A stretch of DNA of 64,000 nt from Chromatiaceae bacterium (GCA_024235315.1 JACKMP010000006.1:62001-126000); one strand, 5' to 3'. Shown: positions 25,663-34,758, counted from the stretch's first letter. Translations and numbers: made by a program. The notes: generated by a model not told the origin, from the letters alone.

Positions 25663-26499
25663 ATGATTTTCCCCGAGTTCGACTCTGTTGCCGTACACAT
25701 TGGTCCGCTGGCGGTTCGCTGGTATGGGCTGATGTACTTGGCCGGCTTTGCTGCTGCATGGTGGCTGGGGCGGTTGCGTGCCGCGCGACCAGGTGCACCG
25801 ATTGCGCCGCAACAGATGGACGACCTGCTGTTTTATGGTGCACTCGGCGTGATCGTCGGTGGGCGCATCGGCTATACCCTGTTCTACAGCTTCGACAGCT
25901 GGTTGGATGACCCGCTGCAACTGTTCCGCATCTGGGAAGGCGGGATGTCGTTTCACGGCGGCTTCCTCGGTGTCCTGGTTGCCATGTGGTGGTATGGGCG
26001 GCGGATCCGAAGGCGGTTTTTCGTCCTGACCGATTTCATCGCACCCCTGGTGCCACTGGGGCTGTTGGCCGGGCGCATGGGAAATTTCATCAATGGCGAG
26101 CTGTGGGGGGCACCCGGCAACGTGCCCTGGGCGATGCAGGTCCCATGCGCCAGCCATGCCTCCTTGTGCTGGGATAAGCTGGGATTGTCAGCCGGCACTG
26201 CGCTCACGCCGCCGCTGCACCCGACACAGCTTTACGAGGCGGCGCTGGAAGGCCTGTTGTTGTTCCTGTTGTTGTGGGTTTTCAGTGCGCGATCGCGTCC
26301 GATCATGGCCGTTTCGGGGATGTTCCTCGTTGGCTACGGCCTGTTCCGCTTCGCCGTCGAGTTCGTCCGCATGCCGGATGTGCAGCTCGGCTACCTGGCC
26401 TACGGATGGGTTACCATGGGCCAGCTGCTTTCCGCGCCGATGATCGTCGTCGGTATCGTGCTGCTGATCCTCGCATACCGAAATCAAGGTAGGGCATGA
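25663..26499 (+). CDS. lgt: prolipoprotein diacylglyceryl transferase
   Basis: The 278-residue inner-membrane enzyme attaches diacylglycerol to the lipobox cysteine of prolipoproteins. It has seven predicted membrane helices, the IWEGGMSFHGGFLG block near residue 88 and the Lgt signature LAGRMGNFINGELWG near residue 135, plus a late HPTQLYEAALEG block. Start MIFPEFDSVAVHIGPLAVRW is typical. Its stop overlaps the thyA start (ATGA), the common lgt-thyA arrangement of gammaproteobacteria. Confidence 0.97.
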   Translation: MIFPEFDSVAVHIGPLAVRWYGLMYLAGFAAAWWLGRLRAARPGAPIAPQQMDDLLFYGALGVIVGGRIGYTLFYSFDSWLDDPLQLFRIWEGGMSFHGGFLGVLVAMWWYGRRIRRRFFVLTDFIAPLVPLGLLAGRMGNFINGELWGAPGNVPWAMQVPCASHASLCWDKLGLSAGTALTPPLHPTQLYEAALEGLLLFLLLWVFSARSRPIMAVSGMFLVGYGLFRFAVEFVRMPDVQLGYLAYGWVTMGQLLSAPMIVVGIVLLILAYRNQGRA

Positions 26500-27329
26500 A
26501 ACAGTATCTGGACCTGCTTTATCGCGTCCGCCAGTTTGGCGATTTCAAGGGTGACCGTACCGGTACAGGCACCTGGTCTTTGTTTGGCCACCAGATGCGT
26601 TTCGACCTGCGGCATGGGTTTCCGCTGGTCACGACCAAGAAGATCCATCTGAAGTCGGTGATTCACGAATTGCTGTGGTTCCTGAAGGGCGATACCAATA
26701 CCCGTTACCTCAAGGAAAACGGCGTGAAGATCTGGGACGAATGGGCGGATGGGAAAGGTGATCTCGGACCCGTCTACGGGTATCAGTGGCGGGCCTGGCC
26801 GGCACCCGATGGGCGTCACATCGACCAGATCAGCCAGGTCATGGAGCAGATCAGAATCAATCCTGATTCGCGCCGGATCATCGTATCGGCCTGGAACCCG
26901 GCGGACCTGCCGGATGAAAGTGTTTCACCGCAGGCCAATGTGGCGGCCGGGCGCATGGCGCTGGCGCCTTGCCACGCGTTCTTTCAGTTCTACGTGTGCG
27001 ACGGGCGCCTTTCGTGTCAGCTTTATCAGCGCAGTGCGGACGTGTTCCTCGGCGTTCCGTTCAATATTGCCAGCTATGCCCTGCTGACGATGATGATCGC
27101 ACAGGCCTGCGACCTGGGCCTCGGCGAATTCATTCATACGCTCGGGGATGCGCATCTGTATACCAATCACCTGGAGCAGGCGGACGAGCAGCTGACAAGA
27201 ACCCCCTATGAACTGCCGACGATCGAATTGAACCCGGACGTCAAAGACCTGTTTGCCTTCCGCTACGAAGACTTCACCCTTTCCAACTATCAGTGCCACC
27301 CGCATATCAAGGCCCCGATCGCTGTCTGA
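26496..27329 (+). CDS. thyA: thymidylate synthase
   Basis: The 277-residue enzyme converts dUMP and methylene-THF to dTMP and dihydrofolate. The catalytic cysteine is C159 in MALAPCHAFFQFYV, followed by CQLYQRSADVFLGVPFNIAS. It is 13 residues longer than E. coli ThyA because of a short insert (DESVSPQANVAAGRM) just before the active site. The start overlaps lgt by four bases. folA, encoding the enzyme that recycles the dihydrofolate produced, lies 370 bases downstream beyond a small acidic gene. Confidence 0.97.
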   Translation: MKQYLDLLYRVRQFGDFKGDRTGTGTWSLFGHQMRFDLRHGFPLVTTKKIHLKSVIHELLWFLKGDTNTRYLKENGVKIWDEWADGKGDLGPVYGYQWRAWPAPDGRHIDQISQVMEQIRINPDSRRIIVSAWNPADLPDESVSPQANVAAGRMALAPCHAFFQFYVCDGRLSCQLYQRSADVFLGVPFNIASYALLTMMIAQACDLGLGEFIHTLGDAHLYTNHLEQADEQLTRTPYELPTIELNPDVKDLFAFRYEDFTLSNYQCHPHIKAPIAV

Positions 27330-27391
27330 CCGGTTGGACGGCGGCCTGTACAGCGGTGTTCACGGTTGTTTTGTGCGCCGCACAAGTTTTG

Positions 27392-27405
27392 TTGATCCAT
27401 GTCAA
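27392..27405. promoter_or_regulatory. candidate FNR/ANR-type binding site
   Basis: TTGATCCATGTCAA matches the FNR consensus TTGAT-N4-ATCAA at 9 of 10 positions and is nearly palindromic. Its centre is about 60 bases before the start predicted from the promoter at 27425-27452, the distance of a class I activator site. The site lies between thyA and the 44-codon acidic gene and would act on the latter. Confidence 0.5.
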
Positions 27406-27424
27406 CGGAATCTGCCGCAACCCC

Positions 27425-27452
27425 TTGCAATATTCCTGTAAATCACTATAAA
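27425..27452 (+). promoter_or_regulatory. sigma-70-type promoter for the small acidic gene
   Basis: TTGCAA (27425-27430) and TATAAA (27447-27452) are 16 bases apart in an AT-rich stretch that stands out from the GC-rich surroundings. It is 35 bases before the small gene's ATG. Confidence 0.55.
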
Positions 27453-27487
27453 AGTATTTAACAAAATACTTATATGAGGTACAGGTC

Positions 27488-27622
27488 ATGAGTGGCGAAT
27501 TGGTAGTTGATGGCCGCGAACTGCTGGCCATGTCCGAAGACGCTCCGGAGCAGGTCGAGGCGATCATCGAGATGATGATCGATGCCGATGAGGATATGCT
27601 GGCGGACGAAGAGGAAGAGTAA
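27488..27622 (+). CDS. 44-residue highly acidic protein of unknown function
   Basis: The frame starts ATG AGT GGC at 27488 with GAGGT about nine bases upstream and ends TAA at 27620-27622. The product begins MSGELVVDGRELLAM and ends DADEDMLADEEEE; about 17 of 44 residues are Asp or Glu and only one residue is basic. It has its own AT-rich promoter, a candidate FNR site upstream and a stem-loop directly after the stop, so it forms a complete transcription unit. Similar proteins are not known to me. It might bind a partner protein or metal through its acidic tail; that is a guess. It is too short for usual gene-finding cut-offs. Confidence 0.6.
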   Translation: MSGELVVDGRELLAMSEDAPEQVEAIIEMMIDADEDMLADEEEE

Positions 27623-27630
27623 GTTAATCA

Positions 27631-27658
27631 AAGGCCTGCTGCCGCAACGGCAGGCCTT
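27631..27658 (+). terminator. stem-loop after the small acidic gene
   Basis: AAGGCCTGC (27631-27639) pairs with GCAGGCCTT (27650-27658) around a ten-base loop. The following TCTACAT is a poor T-tract, so termination may be partial. It lies eight bases after the stop codon. Confidence 0.5.
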
Positions 27659-27698
27659 CTACATAGGGCTTTTCGACGTGGACTGCTAACATTCACGC

Positions 27699-28196
27699 AT
27701 GAAGCCCCTGCCCAACCTTTCCATCATTGCGGCGCTGTCCGACAACGGCGTTATCGGTCGAGACAATGCGCTTCCCTGGCGGATGCCTGCGGATCTCGCG
27801 CATTTCAAACGTCTGACCATGGGCAAGCCGATCGTGATGGGGCGCCGCACCTGGGAGTCCCTTCCCGGGCTTCTACCGCATCGCACGCATATTGTCGTTT
27901 CCCGCGACCGCGACTACCGGGTCGAGGGTGGTTTCGTCGTACATTCGGTCAGGGAGGCAATCGAATTCGCCGGCGATGCCGACGAGCTGATGGTGGTCGG
28001 CGGCGCCAATCTGTACGCGCAGACGCTGCCCCTGGCATCGCGTCTCTACCTGACCTTCATCCACGGGCAGTTTGATGGGGACACGCGCTTCCCCGACTAC
28101 GAGCAGGCGGAGTGGTGTGAGGTCGCGCACGAATCGCACGATGCCGATGCGCGTAATCCTTACCCTTATTCCTTCGTCACACTGAAACGCGTCTAG
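27699..28196 (+). CDS. folA: dihydrofolate reductase
   Basis: The 165-residue enzyme reduces dihydrofolate to tetrahydrofolate with NADPH. Family blocks are LSIIAALSDNGVIGRDNALPW, MPADLAHFKRLTMGKPIVMGRRTWES and VVGGANLYAQTLPLASRLYLT. The acidic active-site residue is the Asp of MPADLAHF. Its stop overlaps by three bases the stop of the convergent RND gene. It is close to thyA, as in several gammaproteobacteria, but separated by the small acidic gene. Confidence 0.96.
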   Translation: MKPLPNLSIIAALSDNGVIGRDNALPWRMPADLAHFKRLTMGKPIVMGRRTWESLPGLLPHRTHIVVSRDRDYRVEGGFVVHSVREAIEFAGDADELMVVGGANLYAQTLPLASRLYLTFIHGQFDGDTRFPDYEQAEWCEVAHESHDADARNPYPYSFVTLKRV

Positions 28197-31180
28197 TCGC
28201 CGCGCTGACGCCGCAATTCGCGGTTCTCCGCCTTGAGTTTCCTGTAGGCCCTGGCGAGTTTCTGCAACTGGTCTTTACCCTGGTCCGTGTCTGCCGCGCG
28301 GTCATCGTCCCCCAGGGCATCCGCGACAGCCGCTTCAGCTGCACTGTGCCAGTGTTCTACCATCGCCTCGGGCAACCCGTATTCCCGGGCAGCAACGGCG
28401 ACTGTCGTCTTGCCCGACAGTATCTCCCTCACCAGTGCCAGTTTCCGCTCGGCAGTCCAATAGGTTGCGTCGTCCGCCCCCTGCTGTGAAGCCGCGTCAG
28501 TATCCTCCGCGCCGGACGTGCGGCGGTGAGGCAATCGCCGAACCCATACTGCCACCGGGCTGTCGGGCCCATAGAAGGTGATCAACAGCGCGGGGAGAAG
28601 CAGCAGGTCGAAAACCAGCGCGGAGATCAGGCCGACGGTGGTCAGCAGACCGAAATTGCGGGTTGGGACGAAGTCTGACCACACCAGGATCACGAACTGA
28701 GCGCTCAGAATGATCGTCGTCGTGACCACCGCTCGGCCTGCGCCGCGATAGGCCCGTGCCAGGGCGACCACCGGTGCGACGCCGCTGGTGACACGACGCT
28801 TGAAACCGTGAAACACATGGATCGTGTCATCCACGGCGATACCGATCGCCACGCTGGCGATCATCGCCGTCGCCATGTCCAGCCAGATCCCGGTCAGACC
28901 CATGATCACGAAGATCAGGAAGATCGGCGACAGGTTGGGGATCATGCACAACAGCGCGGCCCAGAAGGAGCGCAGGAAGAACAGCATGAACACGAAGATC
29001 AGTACCAGTGCGCCCCAAAGGCTGTAGACCTGTCCGGATACCAGCAGGTCCTCCATGTCGGCAAACAGTCGACCGTTGCCGGCAATCTCCCAGCGCAGGG
29101 TGTCACCGACGTTGTTCCGCAGATATTCCCGAATTTTTTCCAGTACCCGCGAGATGTCGTTCGCACTGTGCACGTTCAGATTCAAAGCGATCTGCGAATG
29201 CTGGAAGTCACGGTCGACGAAGTCGTAGATGTCCTCGCCGTCGTAGATCAAGAGGTACTGCGTGATGAGTTCGCGGTCATCCGGGAGCTGCCGGAACGCG
29301 GGATTCTCGGCATTGAAGGCCCAGTGCATCTCCTGCACGAAGTCCGGCAGCCCGAAGCTGCGGTCGATCTCCGGTTGTGCCTTCGACCACTGCTGGAAGT
29401 TGCGGATCAGTTGCAGTTTCCGCGGGTCCTTCAGCCCGTCCCGGGCGTCGGCGTCGAAGATGACAGACACCGCCATGGTGCCGACCAGCTTGTCCTCGAT
29501 GTAACGGGTCTGCTCGCGAACCGGGTGGTCGAAGTCAAAGAACTCCTGCAGGTTGGTCTCGACCATGACGTTGCGGAGCTGTGGCGCCCCCAGCGCGAGC
29601 AGCACGCAGACCATCCCTATCACCAGCGCCGGTTGTCGAATGCCGAATCGGTACAGTGCCGACACTATCCCGTCGACGAGGCGCGCACTGCCGCGGACTT
29701 TGGTCCACGGTCGCTTGTCCCAGCGCACCACGATATTCGGCAGGATGCGAAACACCACCAGGTAAATCAGCAGCGTGCCGAGCGCCGAGATGAGGCCGAA
29801 GGTCTTGATCGGCACGATCGGGCTGGTGCCTAGCGAGGCCAGGCCACCGGCCGTGGTCAGGGCGGCAAACAGTGCCGGGCGGTCGACTTCCTGGATCGCG
29901 CGCGCGACCCGCTCGGCACCGGAATAACCGAGTTTCGAGGCGATGAAGAGCCCATTGAACAGGTGCACCAGCGCGGCGACCGTCAATGCCGACAGGAGCG
30001 GCGGAATGATGCTGGAAACCAGCGTGAACGGCTGGTCCAGCAGGACGTAGATGGCGACGGTGGAATTGGTCACCACGCCGATCGCCACCCCGGCGAGCAT
30101 CACCGCCAACCAGCGCCGGAACAGCCACCAGATCAGCGTCAGGCCGGTGGCAACCGTGGCCGGTATGAAGATCATGTTGTCTCGCAACATCGAGCGCAGT
30201 TGCGCCACATCGAGCGGGATCTGTCCCGCCATCGCGACCAGGTAACCCTTGAGTCGGGCGTCCTGCACTGCCGCCAGGATCTGCTCCTCCAGGGCCAGTC
30301 GCTCCACGCTGTTGCCGGACTTCTTCGGGATCACAACCATCGCCAGCGCCGACCCGTCGGCCGCAGCCATCACCCCTTTGCTGAGCTCGTCCTCCAGAAC
30401 CCGCATCTGCCGGTCTGCCGGGCGTGACTGCGCCAGCGCCCTGACGTCGATCAGTGGCTCGACGATGAAGTCGTCCTGGGTGCCGGCGATGTGGTCCTGG
30501 GTAGTGGCGGCCACCACCTCGTCGATCTCCGGCAGTTTCTCCAGGCTACGCCTAAGCCCGTCGTAGGCATCCAGAAAGCCGTCTGAAAACAGCGCAACTC
30601 CCTCGAACAGCAGGACGAACACCTGGTCGTTCGGAAACCTCGTTCGCAGCTCCCTGTCGAGCACCACGGCTGGCTCGTCATCCGGGAAATACACGTCGGG
30701 CGCATTGTTGATGTTCAACTTCAACAACAGGGTCGACGGCAGGACGGTAAACAACAGCAGGAACAGCAGGCTCAGGTAGTGGCGCCAGGGCAGGGCGCCG
30801 AGCCGGCCGAGCAGGTTGGCATCCTCGGCGGTCGTCAGGTTCAGCTGGACGCAGTCTTCGCCGCCGAAGCGGGTACGAAAAGAGGTGCAGCCGGCCGAGA
30901 GCGGGAGATCGTCTGCACGGTGCAGTATGAGTTTGGTCTGCGGATGCCGTTGCTCAGTGCCGGCAGATTTCTTCGCCGCATCCAGGTGCTCGCGCAGGCG
31001 CTCGTGATAACGCTCGTCCACCATGTCGAGCAGCGGTACCGCCTGCAGGTCGTCGAAGGAGCGATATCCCAGCCGCTGCAGAAACAGCGCATTCGCGTAG
31101 ACAAAGAAACCCTCGTGAACGATCGCAACAGGGTGTTGTGCGTGTTCCAGTCGCGACGGGCGGAGGGATTCTTCAGTCAC
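28193..31180 (-). CDS. RND/MMPL-family transporter with N-terminal PAS and C-terminal HTH extensions
   Basis: The 995-residue protein has three parts. Residues ~1-115 are PAS-like (HPVAIVHEGFFVYANALFLQ then LGYRSFDDL, LLDMVDERYHERL). Residues ~130-885 are an RND/MMPL transporter: a first membrane helix, a large outer loop with FPDDEPAVVLDREL, two clusters of membrane helices with ASVAIGIAVDDTIHVFHGF in the second. Residues ~906-945 form a helix-turn-helix (WTAERKLALVREILSGKTTV then AAREYGLPEAMVEHW) like those of SciP/DUF1153 or IS3-type transposase OrfA, and residues ~970-995 a coiled coil. GTG 31180 is the first start after a stop. The gene ends the operon that starts at 33533. The fusion is not one I know from described transporters. 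Confidence 0.85.
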   Translation of the reverse strand: MTEESLRPSRLEHAQHPVAIVHEGFFVYANALFLQRLGYRSFDDLQAVPLLDMVDERYHERLREHLDAAKKSAGTEQRHPQTKLILHRADDLPLSAGCTSFRTRFGGEDCVQLNLTTAEDANLLGRLGALPWRHYLSLLFLLLFTVLPSTLLLKLNINNAPDVYFPDDEPAVVLDRELRTRFPNDQVFVLLFEGVALFSDGFLDAYDGLRRSLEKLPEIDEVVAATTQDHIAGTQDDFIVEPLIDVRALAQSRPADRQMRVLEDELSKGVMAAADGSALAMVVIPKKSGNSVERLALEEQILAAVQDARLKGYLVAMAGQIPLDVAQLRSMLRDNMIFIPATVATGLTLIWWLFRRWLAVMLAGVAIGVVTNSTVAIYVLLDQPFTLVSSIIPPLLSALTVAALVHLFNGLFIASKLGYSGAERVARAIQEVDRPALFAALTTAGGLASLGTSPIVPIKTFGLISALGTLLIYLVVFRILPNIVVRWDKRPWTKVRGSARLVDGIVSALYRFGIRQPALVIGMVCVLLALGAPQLRNVMVETNLQEFFDFDHPVREQTRYIEDKLVGTMAVSVIFDADARDGLKDPRKLQLIRNFQQWSKAQPEIDRSFGLPDFVQEMHWAFNAENPAFRQLPDDRELITQYLLIYDGEDIYDFVDRDFQHSQIALNLNVHSANDISRVLEKIREYLRNNVGDTLRWEIAGNGRLFADMEDLLVSGQVYSLWGALVLIFVFMLFFLRSFWAALLCMIPNLSPIFLIFVIMGLTGIWLDMATAMIASVAIGIAVDDTIHVFHGFKRRVTSGVAPVVALARAYRGAGRAVVTTTIILSAQFVILVWSDFVPTRNFGLLTTVGLISALVFDLLLLPALLITFYGPDSPVAVWVRRLPHRRTSGAEDTDAASQQGADDATYWTAERKLALVREILSGKTTVAVAAREYGLPEAMVEHWHSAAEAAVADALGDDDRAADTDQGKDQLQKLARAYRKLKAENRELRRQRGD

Positions 31181-31198
31181 ACGCCTGTTCCGTCGGGA

Positions 31199-32683
31199 TC
31201 AGAAGCTGGCTCGCCAGCCCAGATTGATCGAAGAATGGTCTTCGTGAAAGCCGCCCAGCGTGTCCGCATCCCCGGCAAAGTAGTGCAAGGCCAGGTACAG
31301 TTCATGTGGCTCCCAACCAAGGAATGCCACCTCGGGATTGAGATAGATGTCCTTGTCACCGATACCGGCATAGAAATCCAGACGCGCACGCCAGCGCGCA
31401 CGGTCGAACGGGGCCTCGATCTCGCCATTGATACTGTAGATCTCATCGCGGTCGATGATCGCAGGGGTGTCGATCAGGTTCATGCCGACGAGCTGCAGGT
31501 TCACCCGTGTATCGCCGTCACCGGGATGAAACTCGACCCCGCCGCCCCAGGCGATGCCCGGCGTGGTGGTATAGCTGAGGTCGGTCCGGGTGACAGGGTT
31601 GTCGCTGCTGTACACCAGCTCGACGCGCCAGGTGGCGCCGCCCGCATCGATTGCGGCATCCGCGCCATAGGCCCAGGATCTCGGGTATTCGGCCTGGAAA
31701 CGTCCGACCCCGGCCGAACGGAAATAAGGTGTCGATTGGCGCGTGCGCGCGATCGTGACGCCGATGTCGGCAAACGAATGGGTGCGCGTGTAGCGTGCGC
31801 CAAAGCCGCCGTCACCGCTTGGTTCGTCCTCGATGATGGTGGCATTTCGCACTGCGGCCGGCGGGATGATCGCCGGGTCGATGCCGAGGATGCGGCCGGA
31901 TTCGCGGTTGATCGGGTACCACACGCTGTCCTGATCGGGGAGCTCGGCCGCGCGGAAGTCAAACAGCCAGACCAGGTCGAGTTTGCCGGATCCAAGAAAG
32001 GTCTCGGCGCGCAGCATCGGGTTCGAGCGTCGGCGGTCTTCCAGATTGTCCAGTACGAAGCGGGTCAGATCAGCGGTGCTCACCCGGTCGGACAGCGGGA
32101 TCTCGTCGAGACGTCCCCAGACCACGGTTTGGGTGCCTGCCGTGAGGCGGAAGTTGTCGCCGCGATAGCGCACGAAGCTGTCACCGTAGTCCGCGGTGAT
32201 ATCGGTGAAGGCATTGCGCTGGTCCTGCGAATAACCGTCCACGCGTGCCGCGACCTGGAACTCCCATTGCGGTGCCGGCTGCCAGTTGGCAAAGCCGGAC
32301 ACCTTGCCGTACAACGTACTGTCTGCCTCGGCGCGTGAACGCGTGAAACGGCCATATTCCGCGCGGACGTCGTCAATCCGGATTTCGAAGTCACTGGTGT
32401 CGCCGGTACTTCCGGACGACCCCGCAATGCGTGTTTCGTCGGTTGGGGCGGCGGCCGGGCCGGATTCCTCGATGATCAGTTCCCCTGAGGCGGAACCGGA
32501 AGGCTGCGATGGCCCTTCGATGACAATCTCGCTGCCAGCGCCGACCGGTTCGTTACCGCCGATATCGATGATCACTTCTTCGACCGCAGGCTGATCCGCG
32601 GCGGTGGCCGCGCCGCCCGAGGTACAGGCGGCGATGATGGCGAGCGTCAGCAGCGTAAGAGGTGGGCGGCGCGAATGCAGCAT
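31199..32683 (-). CDS. outer-membrane beta-barrel-type protein (DUF1302-like) with a possible lipobox
   Basis: The 494-residue protein has an N-terminal export signal (PPLTLLTLAIIAAC), in which IAAC could be a lipobox that would lipidate the cysteine near residue 20. Residues ~30-95 are a Gly/Ser/Glu-rich linker. From ~100 on, alternating strands such as WEFQVAARVDGYS, YRGDNFRLTAGTQTVVWGR and the terminal INLGWRASF, ending in phenylalanine, indicate an outer-membrane barrel of the DUF1302 or porin type. AAAGGA precedes the ATG. It stands between a LolA-like gene and the RND gene; such triplets are found in several proteobacteria. Substrate unknown. Confidence 0.75.
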   Translation of the reverse strand: MLHSRRPPLTLLTLAIIAACTSGGAATAADQPAVEEVIIDIGGNEPVGAGSEIVIEGPSQPSGSASGELIIEESGPAAAPTDETRIAGSSGSTGDTSDFEIRIDDVRAEYGRFTRSRAEADSTLYGKVSGFANWQPAPQWEFQVAARVDGYSQDQRNAFTDITADYGDSFVRYRGDNFRLTAGTQTVVWGRLDEIPLSDRVSTADLTRFVLDNLEDRRRSNPMLRAETFLGSGKLDLVWLFDFRAAELPDQDSVWYPINRESGRILGIDPAIIPPAAVRNATIIEDEPSGDGGFGARYTRTHSFADIGVTIARTRQSTPYFRSAGVGRFQAEYPRSWAYGADAAIDAGGATWRVELVYSSDNPVTRTDLSYTTTPGIAWGGGVEFHPGDGDTRVNLQLVGMNLIDTPAIIDRDEIYSINGEIEAPFDRARWRARLDFYAGIGDKDIYLNPEVAFLGWEPHELYLALHYFAGDADTLGGFHEDHSSINLGWRASF

Positions 32684-32720
32684 TTTCAGCGGTCCTTTGG
32701 TCGAGCGGGGCCCGATGCGC

Positions 32721-33533
32721 TCATGGCCTGTACGCGGCCTCGGCGCTGTCGTCAGCCAGCGCCTGGCTGGTGAACAGGCGATCGGGAATGCCCTGATTAT
32801 ACTTGACCGCGTCCAGGGATATCCGGGTCACGTGGCCGGACTCGAGATCCTCCATCGTGCTCTCCAGCACCGTCCAGAATCCCTGGATCTTCTTGATGCG
32901 CTGCACCGAGAGACGCTTGACCGGTTCTTTCGAATGCGCCTGGTAAAGGTCGACGCGCAAAGGGATCAGCGTCTGCGGATGCACCCAGCTGATGCGCTTG
33001 GTGTATACGGAGTTGTCGGGGTCGACTGGAATGCTTTCGAGAAGTTTGCACACCAGCTTCCCAATGTTGCCTTCACCGAGCAGCCGGTGTGTGTCCATGC
33101 CGACCTCGCGGTCGCGCAGGTCTTCGAAGAAGATATCGGAGCCGACGAAACGCCCGCCCTTGCGTGACGAAGACACCCGCCGTACCCGGTCGAGTGCCGG
33201 CAGATACAGCCACTGGTCGTTTTCGTCGCCCGGATAATCCTTCGTGAGCAGGCCGACCCCCTTGATGTCAGACGGGCTGGTGAAGCGGGTCAGCGACCAG
33301 CGTTCACCGCGTCCACGGTCCACTGCGAGGGAGTACATCTCGCGTTCGCGTGGATCCCGGCCCTTCTCGGTAAGGGTCATCCTGGCGCGCGAGGCGAGGT
33401 CGTCCCCGTTTGGTGCGTCGTACACCGCTTCGGCAAGCCGGCACCCGGCGTCGGCGGCCTCATCGGCTCCGGCAACAGGCGGCATCGCCAACATGCACAG
33501 CAGCACGGCGTACAGGAGTTGGAAAGATCGCAT
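32721..33533 (-). CDS. periplasmic outer-membrane-lipoprotein-sorting-like protein (LolA fold)
   Basis: The 270-residue protein has a signal peptide (MRSFQLLYAVLLCMLAMPPV, cleavage after AGA near residue 23) and a LolA-like domain with DQWLYLPALDRVRRVSSSRKGGRF and GSDIFFEDLRDREV, hallmarks of the proteins encoded next to MMPL exporters. CGGAG lies seven bases before ATG 33533; the longer open frame upstream has no support. It is the first gene of the operon with the barrel and RND genes and probably moves a hydrophobic molecule across the periplasm (inference from family). Confidence 0.85.
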   Translation of the reverse strand: MRSFQLLYAVLLCMLAMPPVAGADEAADAGCRLAEAVYDAPNGDDLASRARMTLTEKGRDPREREMYSLAVDRGRGERWSLTRFTSPSDIKGVGLLTKDYPGDENDQWLYLPALDRVRRVSSSRKGGRFVGSDIFFEDLRDREVGMDTHRLLGEGNIGKLVCKLLESIPVDPDNSVYTKRISWVHPQTLIPLRVDLYQAHSKEPVKRLSVQRIKKIQGFWTVLESTMEDLESGHVTRISLDAVKYNQGIPDRLFTSQALADDSAEAAYRP

Positions 33534-33735
33534 AGTGGCTCCGAAGGACGCCGGCCTGTTTTGTCTCAGGCCGGTCGCCCCGTTGGCGTCAGGAAGCGTA
33601 GCACAGCGCCTCGTGGCTGGCGGGCGGACGCCCCTGTCGAGGTTCCCGTTCGATGCGTTGATCATCGGCCTCGTTGGCGCCGACTTTAAAGGCGTGCCAG
33701 TGCGCAAGGCGCCCGGCCTGCCAATACTGCAGGGC

Positions 33736-34605
33736 TCAGAGGCCGCTGAGCCAGGATGCGCGCGCCTTGCGGAAGAACTCCGGCTGTGCAAAGGCCGCGT
33801 GATGGATCTCTGCGTTGTAGTACATGGTTTCGAAGCGCCTTTCTGCCACATCGGCGGAGCGGAAGTCATCGAGACGGCAGTTCTTGGCGCCGATCGTGGC
33901 CGACCACCAGCCGGTTGGGTAAATCGGTTGCGGGAAGAACAGTGTGCGTGCGTCGGCGAAATCGGCGGCATGCAGGCTGCGGTACATTCGCTCCAGGATC
34001 GCCATGTGGATCAGCGGCGACTCGCTTTGCTGCACGACCATCCCGCCGTCGTCGAGTGCGCGGTGGCAGGCCCGGTAGAATTCCGGGGTGAACAGCACCT
34101 CGCCGGGACCGATCGGGTCGGTCGAGTCGACGATGATCACATCCAGTGAGCTGGGCGCGGCGTCTTTCATCCACTGGATGCCGTCGATAAACAGCAGCTC
34201 GGCCCGTGGGTCGGCGTTGGATGCGCAAAGTTCGGGAAAGTGCAGCTCAGCGGCGCGTGTCACCACCTCGTCGATGTCGATCTGCACTGCATGCTCGACC
34301 TCCGGGTGTTTGAGCACCTCGCGCAGGGTGCCGCAGTCACCGCCGCCGATAATGGCCACGCGTCGTGGAGCCCGATGGGTGAACAGCACCGGGTGACTCA
34401 TCATCTCGTGATAGAGGAAGTTGTCGCGCGAGCTGACCATGGTGCAGCCATCGATCAGCATCAGCTTGCCGTAGCTTGTGGTGTCGAACACCTCGACCTT
34501 CTGAAACGGCGACTGCTGCTCGAACACCCGGCCGCGACCCTTCAGCGAAAAGGCCGAACCATAGTCTTCACAGATCTCGGTGATCCACTCGTCGTTCAAG
34601 GACAT
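33736..34605 (-). CDS. speE: spermidine synthase (polyamine aminopropyltransferase)
   Basis: The 289-residue enzyme transfers an aminopropyl group from decarboxylated SAM to putrescine. Family blocks are DGCTMVSSRDNFLYHEMMSH, RRVAIIGGGDCGTLREVLKH and the active-site DVIIVDSTDPIGPGEVLFT. ATG 34605 has CGGAG upstream; the open frame can start nine codons earlier without support. It is divergent from speA across 153 bases, a sensible pairing because arginine decarboxylation feeds putrescine formation. Confidence 0.95.
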   Translation of the reverse strand: MSLNDEWITEICEDYGSAFSLKGRGRVFEQQSPFQKVEVFDTTSYGKLMLIDGCTMVSSRDNFLYHEMMSHPVLFTHRAPRRVAIIGGGDCGTLREVLKHPEVEHAVQIDIDEVVTRAAELHFPELCASNADPRAELLFIDGIQWMKDAAPSSLDVIIVDSTDPIGPGEVLFTPEFYRACHRALDDGGMVVQQSESPLIHMAILERMYRSLHAADFADARTLFFPQPIYPTGWWSATIGAKNCRLDDFRSADVAERRFETMYYNAEIHHAAFAQPEFFRKARASWLSGL

Positions 34606-34758
34606 GGTGCTGGCTCCGTGGTTGGCTGGCATCGGATGCGGCGCACCTTAACCGTGTCGGCTGCGGGCGGCAACCAGGACCCGGGTCGACGCCATTCGGC
34701 GGTGCGCCGCGCACGCAAATCCCCGATAATCCGGAACCAGTCCGTGAAAGGGGTCGTC

